DNA of 64,000 bases from Agelas oroides (taxonomy: Eukaryota; Porifera; Demospongiae; Agelasida; Agelasidae): positions 4,572,274 through 4,636,273 of the forward strand of contig OX422200.1 of NCBI GenBank assembly GCA_949130485.1. Direction: 5' to 3'. The position numbers were made by a program, and so were the translations under genes. Positions 44,201 through 51,215 of this stretch are shown here, piece by piece (position 1 is the first letter of the stretch; each line of letters starts with the position of its first letter). The notes beneath the pieces are model-generated. The model searched no databases, was not told where the DNA came from, and worked only from the letters and a program-made list of their open reading frames with translations.

Positions 44201-47123
44201 TCTGTGTTATAATGTAACTGTCTAAAACCTTTGAATGCACATTGCAATTTGTTCCTGCATCACCATACAGTGCCAATAGGAGTACGGCTATCTTTTGTCT
44301 TGCTACTACCCACCTGCTCTTCAACCCCAAAGCAGGTGACGTCAAACTTGCACAGTTGAGCTGCCTCTTAGCAGAACTACATCGAATTGCTTTGGTACCA
44401 CCAGGCAACAGCACACAACTCTACCCATCTATTCTCTGTGGAGATTTGAACTGTCTTCCAAATTGCCTTCTTCTGAAGTTCATTGAGCGTTCCAGGCTGA
44501 ATTATTCCTCACTTTCTGTCTCAGAAATTGCAGGATATTTTAAAAATCAAGGGCCAACAAGAAAGCTTCCTGTACCTCTTCTACCTGCACACCTCCATAT
44601 TGGCCCAAATTGCACCTATAGCAACACTGATATGATTGTAGCTAAAAGTGCTGCTGTTGTCAGAAGTGAAGACACTCTAATGAAATCACCATATGCAAAG
44701 CAAAGATCAAGGGATGGCTATGCATATGAAGGTAATACAGTTTAGAATTTACTGTGCCATCACTTTTCTAAATAGTTATGTTGTGCCCTTATGTATGACT
44801 GGATTTATCATAAGTTGACTTATTGCATAAAGTTATACCAATTGCAAAGCAAAGATCAAGGGATGGCTATGCATATGAAGGTAGTACGGTTTAGAAGTGA
44901 CTGTACCATTACTTCTCTAAATAGTTAGGTTGTGGCCTTACATATGATTAGATTTATCATAATTTGACTTATTGCACAAACTTACATTGCTTTTACTAGC
45001 TAGAAAAGTGTATAGTTTGCTCCAGCCTTACTGTTTCCAAAGTTATGGGCAGCTAAATACAATTGTATGTGCATCAAATATTAATGTGTAAATCTTGGCT
45101 ATCAAGCTAGACCATCTCTCACCCTCCTGGAGTGAGGAGATTATGAACACGTACTTCTGATCTACTGCATGAAATCAAGGGCATGTTAATTCTGTTTGCG
45201 CATTGCAACCTCCTACCTCCACTTGCTATGAGCACTCAACTGAACCATGTGCAATCAGTTGTGTGGAGGTGGCTTTGAACCTTGAATTCTGTAGCATAAA
45301 TTTACTGCGATTGGTTTTTATTTTGATTAGATTACATACAATCATCCAATGGACTATTTGAACCCTTTTGGAATACTGTAATCTCGCGAATGATGGCCCA
45401 CCCTCGAAAGAGCGCCCACCCCCTACTTTTGATTCAATTTCCTTTAAAGGGTCAAAGTTTACTCAAATGTGTGCCCACTCCAGAGTGAGCTTCGCATGAA
45501 TTAATAGAGCGCACTCATTAAGCTTTGAGAAACACAGCCTCAAGTGCTATGCATATTTGAGGTAATAAACTTTGTAACACGCTTCACCGAAAGTTATTAC
45601 AAGGTTGCTTTGCGTAGAGGATGTAGCTAATGCGGTTGCGCTCTGCATCATGCTCACCGTGGGTGATCTGTTGTCATTCTGAGTGTTGTGTGCCATCAGT
45701 ATGTGACTTCAAAGGCTGGCACCTCAGTTCTACGTTATTGTTTGTCCATTTATTTGGATAAAGTCGCTGTAAACATGACATGGGTGCTCTTTCATGGTTA
45801 AATGCGGAAACACTTGAAAAAGTGCCCACCCCCCCTCTTTAGCAGACTTGTAAGGTGCTCCACAAATAGGTGTTCTTTTGCGACACTACAGTACTCACAT
45901 ACGGCTATTCAAGTGTAGTCCACTGGAAAAAAAGGTCATTTCAGGAATAAAACTCAGTATCAAGGTTTGCCCACTAATGCTTTGACATTCTGCTACACTG
46001 GGGGATTTTATAATAGTTATAGCACAGTGCCAGGGATTTATGGCAGTAAACAGACCGAGTCCAAGGGCGTAGCCAGAGGACAAAGTTTGTTTACTGCAGC
46101 CATAAATCCCTGGCCACCTGTGCTCTAACTGTTATATATCCCACCTGATTGGTCCTTTGTTGTTATTACTGTTAACACATCTGTACATGTGCAAGTGTTT
46201 ACAGTAACTTCAACATTATTTACTGTATGTAAAATCTGTACTATAGTATGACAATGTAGTAGACTAAACTAAAAATACATGGAGGGGAATTATGAGCCAG
46301 GATTTCCCTTGTAGCCCTCAGGGAGGGAAATAAGCCCCACCTGTTGTATAGGCAAAACTATACTAGGTGAGATATATGTGTTTTCAACTCCTAGCTGTGT
46401 TATACAGTACAGTGCATTAAAATGCATTTTGTTGGAAACTAGAGCCTTCATGCTAATTAACAGTGAAAAGACAGTTAAGGAAAAGACAAGTGAGCAACAC
46501 TGTTGCAATACTAATGGTAACTTTTACTACAATCCTCGTGATTTTATTTATAGATTTGAGGTTAAATATAACCACACTAGCTAGTTTCAACAATTTATGA
46601 AGCTATGAGTGTGGCTGGTTTTCTATTCACATTAGAGTCTCGCAAGCATGAATGCACTACTGGCAAGCAAGCTTCAACTGAAACTGTTCCTACTGGTTTG
46701 AATACCAAGCAACTATGTGAATGTGAATCTTCCAAGATTCAGTATCAGCCAAGTTCCCCATTGGATATCTGCCATGCAACTGTGGAGTCCAGCATTTCAA
46801 CTAACACTGTCCACAATGCAGCAGCACAACAAACTTCTTCAGGAACAATTACACATCCTTTCAGCTTTGTCTCCGCATATCCTCATTCCACTCATCCTCC
46901 TTCAACAGTGACTACTTATCACCAACATGCCTTTGAAACAGTGGACTATATTTATTTTACGCCATTGAATAATTCTCAAGGCAGTATGGGGAAAGGATTT
47001 CATCTGTTAGGTAGAAAAGTGCTACCTAGTGCCCACACCATGCTAAATATGGGCCCACAGCCCCACCAGTTCTTATCTTCTGACCACTTACTGTTGCATG
47101 CTACTTTTCAGTTCTTCTGGTAG
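20212..47123 (+). CDS. ANGEL2: ANGEL-family endonuclease/exonuclease/phosphatase protein, ANGEL2-like
   Basis: A CCR4/nocturnin-related EEP-fold protein. Human ANGEL2 is an RNA 2',3'-cyclic phosphatase (family knowledge). Exons: 20212-21110, 25974-26181, 37137-37206, 43532-43712, 44271-44731 and 46585-47123. They total 786 codons and all phases agree. The N-terminal exon is low complexity, with five 40-residue repeats, and ends in a His/Pro-rich segment like ANGEL2. EEP motifs in order: SVVSYNILAQDLL, ILCLQEVEEEHF (catalytic Glu), YQKRTGFHKDGCA, LLNRDNVGLV, ATTHLLFNPKAGDVKLAQ, ILCGDLNCLP, ETVDYIYF and LSSDHLLLHATF (catalytic His), so the active site looks complete. The start at 20212 is the first ATG after an acceptor-like CTTTCAG; an upstream exon is possible. 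The last exon could also begin at 46603, in the same phase. Intron 2 is 10.96 kb. ANGEL2 is preferred over ANGEL1 by motif similarity only. Confidence 0.93.
20395..20990 (+). repeat. Five in-frame 120-bp repeats inside ANGEL exon 1
   Basis: The block CAGTTGTCATCAAGTGTCCA recurs at 20461, 20581, 20701, 20821 and 20941, exactly every 120 bp. It encodes a 40-residue Ser/Gln/His-rich unit (QPARSQSQHPSGESGSPQLS then the SSVHGQ and NELPTSSNLS segments). Copies differ at few sites and the frame is kept. The region is predicted to be disordered, upstream of the catalytic fold. Confidence 0.97.
22208..22563. mobile_element. TA-flanked MITE with TACCGTAAACTCTGG ends
   Basis: The left end TACCGTAAACTCTGGTTATT mirrors the right end AATAACCAGAGTCTAC-type sequence finishing in TACTGTA. 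The internal TTATTAGGCGCATG motif is repeated near the left end. No coding capacity. Termini suggest the pogo/mariner (TA target) group. Confidence 0.75.
24070..24635. mobile_element. 566-bp MULE-type MITE with perfect 9-bp TSD
   Basis: The termini are TAGCCTCGTTCCCAGGCTC and its inverse. The inverted repeats extend about 80 bp and include GAGCCTGGTACACACTGTT on both sides. The target duplication AAGTGGCTC is perfect (24061-24069 and 24636-24644). There is no open frame of note. This copy helps define the family's 9-bp target size. Confidence 0.93.
26795..28061. mobile_element. 1.27-kb MULE-type MITE with nested TA-type MITE
   Basis: The left end reads TAGCCTGTCTCCAGGCC and the right end is GGCCC-rich, finishing CGAGGCTA after CATGCGCAAACAGTCGATACC. 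The subterminal GACTGCTTGCGCATG region mirrors it. Flanking 9-mers are CACCCATCT and CCCCCATCT (one mismatch). A second element with TACCGTATAGC ends is nested at 26873-27231. Next to it begins the 28073-31113 element, so the two inserted side by side. Confidence 0.8.
26873..27231. mobile_element. Nested TA-type MITE (TACCGTATAGCAGG ends)
   Basis: The ends TACCGTATAGCAGGAAAATT and GTTTCCCACTATACAGTA are imperfect inverses, and the adjacent TTTGGCGAG and CTCGCCAAA also pair. It lies inside the 26795-28061 element. A second terminus of the same family, with CCGTATAGCCGGAAAATTTG, occurs at about 28832 beside the pogo-type transposase. That suggests a source. Confidence 0.75.
28961..29775 (+). 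pseudogene. Pogo-type (DDE_1) transposase remnant
   Basis: Reads, after an acceptor-like TTGTACAG: a HELIINWDQTALQLVP block (first catalytic Asp), KRQITAVFAASLTGAYLPPQ, LIYKGKTERCHP, then after a frame change NEDTMKRYV and LAIYDCF (second Asp), then LLEEHNIITIEIPANCTD followed by KLQPMDISLNKP (third Asp), and a C-terminal AIKPKSASWIFSAW. This is the DDD core of the pogo/Tigger group. At least one frameshift (about 29290) and a stop break it, and the DNA-binding N-terminus is missing. It lies inside the 28073-31113 element, convergent with the protease ORF. Confidence 0.85.
29942..30881 (-). pseudogene. HIRAN-like + Ulp1-type cysteine protease, broken cargo ORF
   Basis: On the minus strand: a HIRAN-like segment (ESCVRGHHIYKSTWTPLLGE, NAQDRYAVGI, VVGHVLRKI), a linker with YELLGEPKDVAKIRKLL, then IRLTEADRDTMIL, the usual entry to the Ulp1 fold. 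Last come IIHTRGNH (His; the next codon is a stop where Trp is usual), IFDSLY (Asp) and CPKQQGGKDCCVFA (Gln and Cys), ending HLVKCYEKIELTPFP. The catalytic His, Asp, Gln and Cys positions are all recognisable, but several stops and frame changes split the ORF. This C48 type differs from the SENP-like protease at 58.6-60.2 kb. Its start (30881) lies about 230 bp inside the element's right end. Confidence 0.8.
32625..33010. repeat. Interspersed repeat, copy 2
   Basis: Collinear partner of 13540-13940 (see that entry). This copy has a (TTGC)n stretch and ends near GCTTAGTCCATGCATATGTA. No domain is seen. Confidence 0.75.
33373..35480 (-). pseudogene. hAT-superfamily (ZBED-type) transposase, interrupted by a MITE
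   Basis: On the minus strand, first the middle region (LRVVAQQQHVTLMSDMWTSH, then NGYISLTCHC), ending GIDLQH at 35099. It resumes beyond the inserted element with ASTTDNGSNIVK and CAGHTLNLSVQAAL. A 267-codon open stretch follows (34176-33373): LLHLECSPSEWRILEDVAEL, PFKVATEYLSGEKYPTIS, LDPRFK, and the hAT dimerisation block WWKARKDTYPNLS, RRYLGIVATSVPSERLFSVA, ending early at AALDP. Stops lie between 34176 and 34300 and upstream of 35349. No hAT termini were located. A dead transposase in ANGEL intron 2. Confidence 0.88.
34452..35093. mobile_element. 642-bp TA-type MITE inserted in the hAT transposase
   Basis: The ends TACCGTATTCGCTCTAATTT (then ATGGAACG) and CGTTCCATAAATTAAAGC (then AAATGCGGTA) are inverted repeats of about 28 bp. 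The reading frame of the host transposase is continuous across the site if the element and one TA are ignored. The insertion is therefore younger than the hAT copy. Confidence 0.88.
35869..36361. mobile_element. TA-type MITE with TCTCGCGAAAGAGC ends, copy 1
   Basis: The ends TACCGTAGTCTCGCGAAAGA and TCTTTCGCGAGACTACAGTA form near-perfect inverted repeats. Copy 2 is at 45374-45893. Both lie in ANGEL introns. Shared interior: ACCCCCTACTTTTG, GGGTCAAAGTTTAC and GACTTGTAAGGTGCTCC. No coding capacity. Confidence 0.88.
37372..37614. mobile_element. 243-bp MULE-type foldback MITE with perfect 9-bp TSD
   Basis: Starts TAGCCTCGTTCCCAGG and ends CCTGGTAACGAAGCTA. The duplication CTCATAACC is perfect (37363-37371 and 37615-37623). 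The whole element folds back: CACCGTCCAGTTTT pairs with AAAACTGGACGGTG, and GTCAGTGTCTAC with GTAGACACTGAC. Confidence 0.94.
38475..38998. mobile_element. TA-type MITE with TACCGTAAACTCCCG ends
   Basis: The left end TACCGTAAACTCCCGAAAAT (then ATGCCCC and a C run) mirrors the right end ending GGGCGTATTTTTGGGAACTTACGGTA. The poly-C of about 20 bases may be length-variable. An internal stretch at 38600-38760 shows a spliced-exon-like open frame ending in a GTAAG donor (CCCACGTAAGTTCG), possibly a captured or ancestral transposase exon. No domain is recognised. Confidence 0.8.
42130..43470 (-). mobile_element. LINE 3' fragment with CCHC knuckle and restriction-like endonuclease
   Basis: A 403-codon open frame on the minus strand (43347-42136), readable further upstream to about 43460 (KKQLEEKISLALKSIDSRPI, KVWIFRNYVVPSSRFLL). 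It carries TTATKFIKKWLRLPRNAT, a knuckle CSLCGNSRPTVAHILNGCP (C-x2-C-x8-H-x4-C), and a PD-(D/E)XK-like endonuclease block (LKPDLVLLHNG, ATVIELTCPTN, RSRKQNREAY, IGSLGHY). This order is typical of the R2/NeSL/HERO group, whose endonuclease is C-terminal. The reverse transcriptase is absent: the copy is 5'-truncated but its remaining frame is intact, so it is fairly young. It ends just before the ANGEL exon at 43532. Confidence 0.85.
44695..44992 (+). repeat. 149-bp tandem duplication across an ANGEL exon/intron junction
   Basis: GCAAAGCAAAGATCAAGGGA begins at 44695 and again at 44844. The copy repeats the last 37 coding bases of ANGEL exon 5, its splice donor (GGTAATAC at 44731, copied as GGTAGTAC at 44880) and about 110 bp of intron, with some divergence. 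The second donor could in principle be used but would add 149 bases, which breaks the frame. Confidence 0.9.
45374..45893. mobile_element. TA-type MITE with TCTCGCGAA ends, copy 2
   Basis: Starts TACTGTAATCTCGCGAA and ends TTGCGACACTACAGTA. Collinear with 35869-36361 but more diverged (for example AGCGCCCACCCCCTACTTTT shared near the left). It lies in ANGEL intron 5. Confidence 0.85.
46010..46222. repeat. Interspersed repeat, copy 1 (copy 2 at 58719-58922)
   Basis: A foldback (TAGTTATAGCACAGTGCC with GGCCACCTGTGCTCTAACTG) is followed by a shared flank with CCCACCTGATTGGTCCTTTG and ACATGTGCAAGTGTTTACAG. The partner at 58719-58922 lies inside the Ulp1-MULE gene and is about 85-90% similar by eye. 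Confidence 0.85.
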
Positions 47124-48555
47124 TGTGTCATCATTTTTGAGCATTGTATGAAATTGATGATTAAGCTTGCATTATACATTATATGTAGTATCTAAACTTC
47201 AAGTGTCCACATATCAGACTACAAGTTGTATAACACTGTACACTCTTATAGCCTAAGTTCATGTTAAAGTATGTAAATAATGCACTGGTCACATGAATCT
47301 GTGTGTGTATTGGTTGTACCTGTGTACCTATTGCTGAACAAACTTGTCTTTCCCCAACAAGCATGGTGCTAGATGGCAACGACAGTCCACTTAGTATTGA
47401 AACTGAAGTGTAAAGTACCTAGGTGAACTGTTAGCCTTATGCTTGCGTGATCAGAGGCCACTATGTACATTTGGAGCAAATGTTTGTCTAACTCCACAAA
47501 GTAGAAAGAACGTGTATCTACACTAGTCCCTCTAGGCCACTCTGCCCCCATCCAGATCACTGGCAATGACTGACCACTTTGGACCTCCATGGGCAATAGA
47601 CCTTTCCCACTAACATCAAAACAAGACTTAAAAAACATTAAAAATGTAGAAAGATGTAGGGATGGCATGCAAACAAGATAGGGATGATATAATAGTGAAG
47701 GTAAATATACAAAGGCTCATCCCTGCATCATTTTCACACTAGTTTGCAACTGTGATGTAAAAGATGTAGGGATAGGACTTTGTACTATTATATCATCCCA
47801 CCTTGTTTGCATGCTTTTTGGCATGCCATCCCTACATCTTTTTACATTTTTAATGTTTTTTGTACTTTTTTGATGTTAATCTTATTACAGTTAGACCCAA
47901 GCCTAAGAAGAATATTTCTTTCAAGTGTAACCACAACACCATGCAGAACTTGAAACGGCATTGACAATTTAGATCTAGTAGTGGTTCCAAGCATGTAATA
48001 ACATTGCCAGCTAGAATCTGATGAAGGCCAGCCACTCTCCGGAGCTCCGTACCAAACCTTTTGAAACCAATCTCCTGAATTTCGATCGCAATGACATGAC
48101 GACTGACCAGCTGCAGCACAGAAAACTATATTGACAACTGACCATCATAGCATCACAGTTTACTAAAGCTGTGAGTAGCTACTTTATTCAGTGTAGCTAT
48201 AAGTTGGCAGCTGAATGCAGCGCCTTACCTATGTGGTGTTCATAAACCTTGCCCTCTACTACGGGAAGAGACCGTGCCAGCCGTGCGAGTGGTCATAGAT
48301 AATACAGTCGTAACCGGCCGGGATGAGAAACATCTCACGTGATGCGCACGGACACTCTGCTGATCTGCGTTGCAATTTGAACTGAATCGCTCGTCGCGTC
48401 GTTTCCATGAAGACGGGAAATCAGCACTTTCAGACGATCTAGCAGGATAATAAACGAGGTGAGAAGCATGTATAAATTATGTACTTCAATTTTTGCCGTG
48501 CTACTAATTATGGTGATTTATTGCATAGAAATCGATATTGTACAGTTTGGTGAAG
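47124..48555. other. Intergenic region downstream of ANGEL
   Basis: Contains the foldback element at 47604-47885. No AATAAA was noticed within the first 200 bp after the ANGEL stop. An open minus frame at 47850-48119 has no recognisable motif. Nothing else was identified up to the element at 48556. Confidence 0.6.
47604..47885. mobile_element. Foldback MITE, ~280 bp
   Basis: The left arm (ACATTAAAAATGTAGAAAGA, GATGTAGGGATGGCATGC, GGGATGATATAATAGT) pairs with the right arm (ACTATTATATCATCCC, GCATGCCATCCCTACATC, TTTTTAATGTTTTTTGT) around a short spacer. Arms are about 95-120 bp with small gaps. No coding capacity. Confidence 0.85.
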
Positions 48556-49364
48556 CATGGATAATATAATACACGTAGGTGGATAGGAAACGACGTAGTA
48601 TACGGAGCACTTCTGGTTGCCATCCAAGAAACGGTTTTTCCCTGTTAGCTGATCTCAACACCTGAACATCACCAGGTTTTCTTACTATACTACAGCTGAA
48701 GTACAATAATGGGTCTACTGGGATAGCAACCATAGAAAGCAGCAGCTTGTCTGTCCCGGGCGTGGATGCTGGAAAACAACACCCGGTACGGGTATACGGG
48801 CTGAAAATTTCCATTTTGGAAACTTCAGACATCTATTGAACGACATTGCTAATATTGAGCTAATTCTTATATAGCTATCCCAGTAGACCAACTACTGTAC
48901 TCTATGATTCCTGCAGCTTTTTATCGTAGTGCTTTCTGTTGCTGAGATCTGCTAACAGGGGATTTGCTCCTAAATGGGGCAAAATTCGGGGTATTCGGCA
49001 ACTGCAGACGGTATTGCTAGCACTGAGCAAGCGCTCACATATCTATCCCAGTACACTAACTACTATACTTCATGAATCCTGCAACTTTTCGCCGTAGCTT
49101 CTTCTGTTGCCTAGATTGCCTAACACAAAGTTTGCTGTCGCATGCGGCGAATTTGGCCGTTACAATGGTCAATTCGGAAATTCAGATGTTTATTGAACGG
49201 CACTGCCAACACTGAGCGGGTTCTTACATAGCTAACACAAAACTTAGCACAAAAGCGGCATTACCAGGATGGTGAACAATTTTTCCGTGGACTATTCCGT
49301 ATACTACCTGCGTTTCCTATCCACCTGCGTTTCCTATCCACCTACGTGTACTATATTATCCATG
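48556..49364. mobile_element. 809-bp element with ~50-bp TIRs and internal tandem repeats
   Basis: The left end CATGGATAATATAATACACG continues to GTAGGTGGATAGGAAACG. The right end is its inverse, with the GTTTCCTATCCACCTGC step doubled. The 7-bp direct repeat GGTGAAG flanks it (48549-48555 and 49365-49371). The interior holds about three diverged copies of a 175-190-bp unit (marked by CAGACATCTATTGAACG-like and TATCTATCCCAGTA blocks at about 48820, 49000 and 49185). No coding capacity. Confidence 0.8.
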
Positions 49365-49428
49365 GGTGAAGCTACTACAGTCTTCTACGGAGGTGGTGCA
49401 GATATTAGTGTAAAATGAGGTATTGTTC

Positions 49429-50341
49429 TAGCCTCGTACCCAGGCTCCTCCCGGATCCCCATGTAGAACAACGGGGAGAGAGCCGGGAAGATTTGATCAC
49501 GTGCCCCGTGACGTACCGTGCGTGGTTTTGTGCGTGGTTTTGATAATCGAATTATTGCCCACGCACTCTGACTCGAAATATTGCCCAGCATTGTAAAATC
49601 GTTGTTGTTGGAGTTGTGGATGTTGCTGGGACTTACGGATCTGCTGTTTTACCGTTCAAGAGCTAGCTTGTAGGCTACAATAAGTGCAGCTTCTACGGAG
49701 GCTTTTACATAGCCGCGGGTCGTTCGGTTCAACGGGCGCTCGAGACGGTCACCTTGTTGATGGTCACAGCGCTGGTTGCTGCTCACTGTGACAGCAAGGG
49801 GTCCTTCAAAGGCCACTATGAGTAACTGTGAGTTCTAAAAACAAGTTCAATAAAGCTATAAGCTGTGTAGGTTCTACAAAGCTCGTTCCCCAGCCAGCTT
49901 CTTGCATGTTAGTTATGTGACCAAGCCTGGGAACTAGTTTTTAGAACTCACAGTTACTCATAGTGGCCTTCGAAGGACCCCTTGCTGTCACAGTGAGCAG
50001 CAACCAGCGCTGTGACCATCAACAAGGCGACCGTCTCGAGCGCCCGTTGAACCGAACGACCCGCGGCTATGTAAAAGCCTCGGTAGAAGCTGCACTTATT
50101 GTAGCCTACAAGCTAGCTCTTGAACGGTAAAACAGCAGATCCGTAACTCCCAGCAACATCCACAACTCCAACAACAACGATGGTCTAGCATTTTACAATG
50201 CTGGGCAATATTTCGAGTCAGAGTGCGTGGGCAATAATTCGATTATCAAAACCACGCACGGTACGTCACGGGGCACGTGATCAAATCTTCCAGGCTCTCT
50301 CCCCGTTGTTCTACATGGGGAGGAGCCTGGGTACGAGGCTA
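49429..50341. mobile_element. 913-bp near-perfect palindromic MITE nested in the left TIR, 9-bp TSD
   Basis: The termini are TAGCCTCGTACCCAGG and its inverse. The arms (about 49429-49848 and 49932-50341) are nearly perfect inverses over ~410 bp, around a ~85-bp spacer that itself carries GCTCGTTCCCCAGCC and AAGCCTGGGAACT. The duplication GTATTGTTC is perfect (49420-49428 and 50342-50350) and lies within the long-TIR element's left arm. The near-identity of the arms implies a recent insertion. Confidence 0.95.
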
Positions 50342-51215
50342 GTATTGTTCCTAGAGTTACTCTAGGGAAAATTTTACATGAGTTACACCTAGAGTCTCTC
50401 AAGGGGCATTTTACACCACTGCACTTCACGTAAAACACCTCAGTGCAGAACACTGTAGCTGCACTAATATGGGGACATTTTACACCACTTGTGTATTACA
50501 CCTTAATTGAGGAGTTCACTCATGTAAAAGCTTGCCAATAATGATACATTACCTGTATATATGGCAAGATTTTACACCATCTCCATTATCCAGATGCAAG
50601 TGGTGTAAAAATTCCCCATGAATATGCCTATGCACAACTGAGAAACACTTTTACTTCTGAACTTTGACCTCACGTAAAACCTTTCCTGATAGAGAGATCC
50701 ACCCCTGTTCTTATCCAGCAAAAGGTTTACCTGTGAACTTTGACCTCACGTAAAACCTTTCCTGATAGAGATCCACCCCTGTTCTTATCCAGCAAAAGGT
50801 TTACCTGTGAACTTTGACCTCACGTAAAACCTTCCCTGGTAAAACCTAAGTAAGAACGGGTCATCTTTTACCTATTTCCGGCATACCTACCACATACATT
50901 GTAGGCGCGAAGGGGCGACCCCGCTAAACTATCGACTAACGTGAAGGATGTCTTGGGCAACTGCATGAACTGTCCATCCATCTTAGGCTTATACCTGGCC
51001 TTCTCTTGCAATTTCCACCTCCCCACACAGTGAACATGATGTTAGTCGTTCTGTGCAGAGGTAGGTTGCATGCGCGTTTTCCTGCGTGTTATTAATTTGG
51101 GGGAGGGGCTCCAGCCTGTGCTGGCAGAGTTGCGGTTCATGTTCACGTAACCTTTGACCTTTGACCTACACGTGACGATTTTGGCGGTAATGTACGAACG
51201 TTACAGCAGTGAGCC

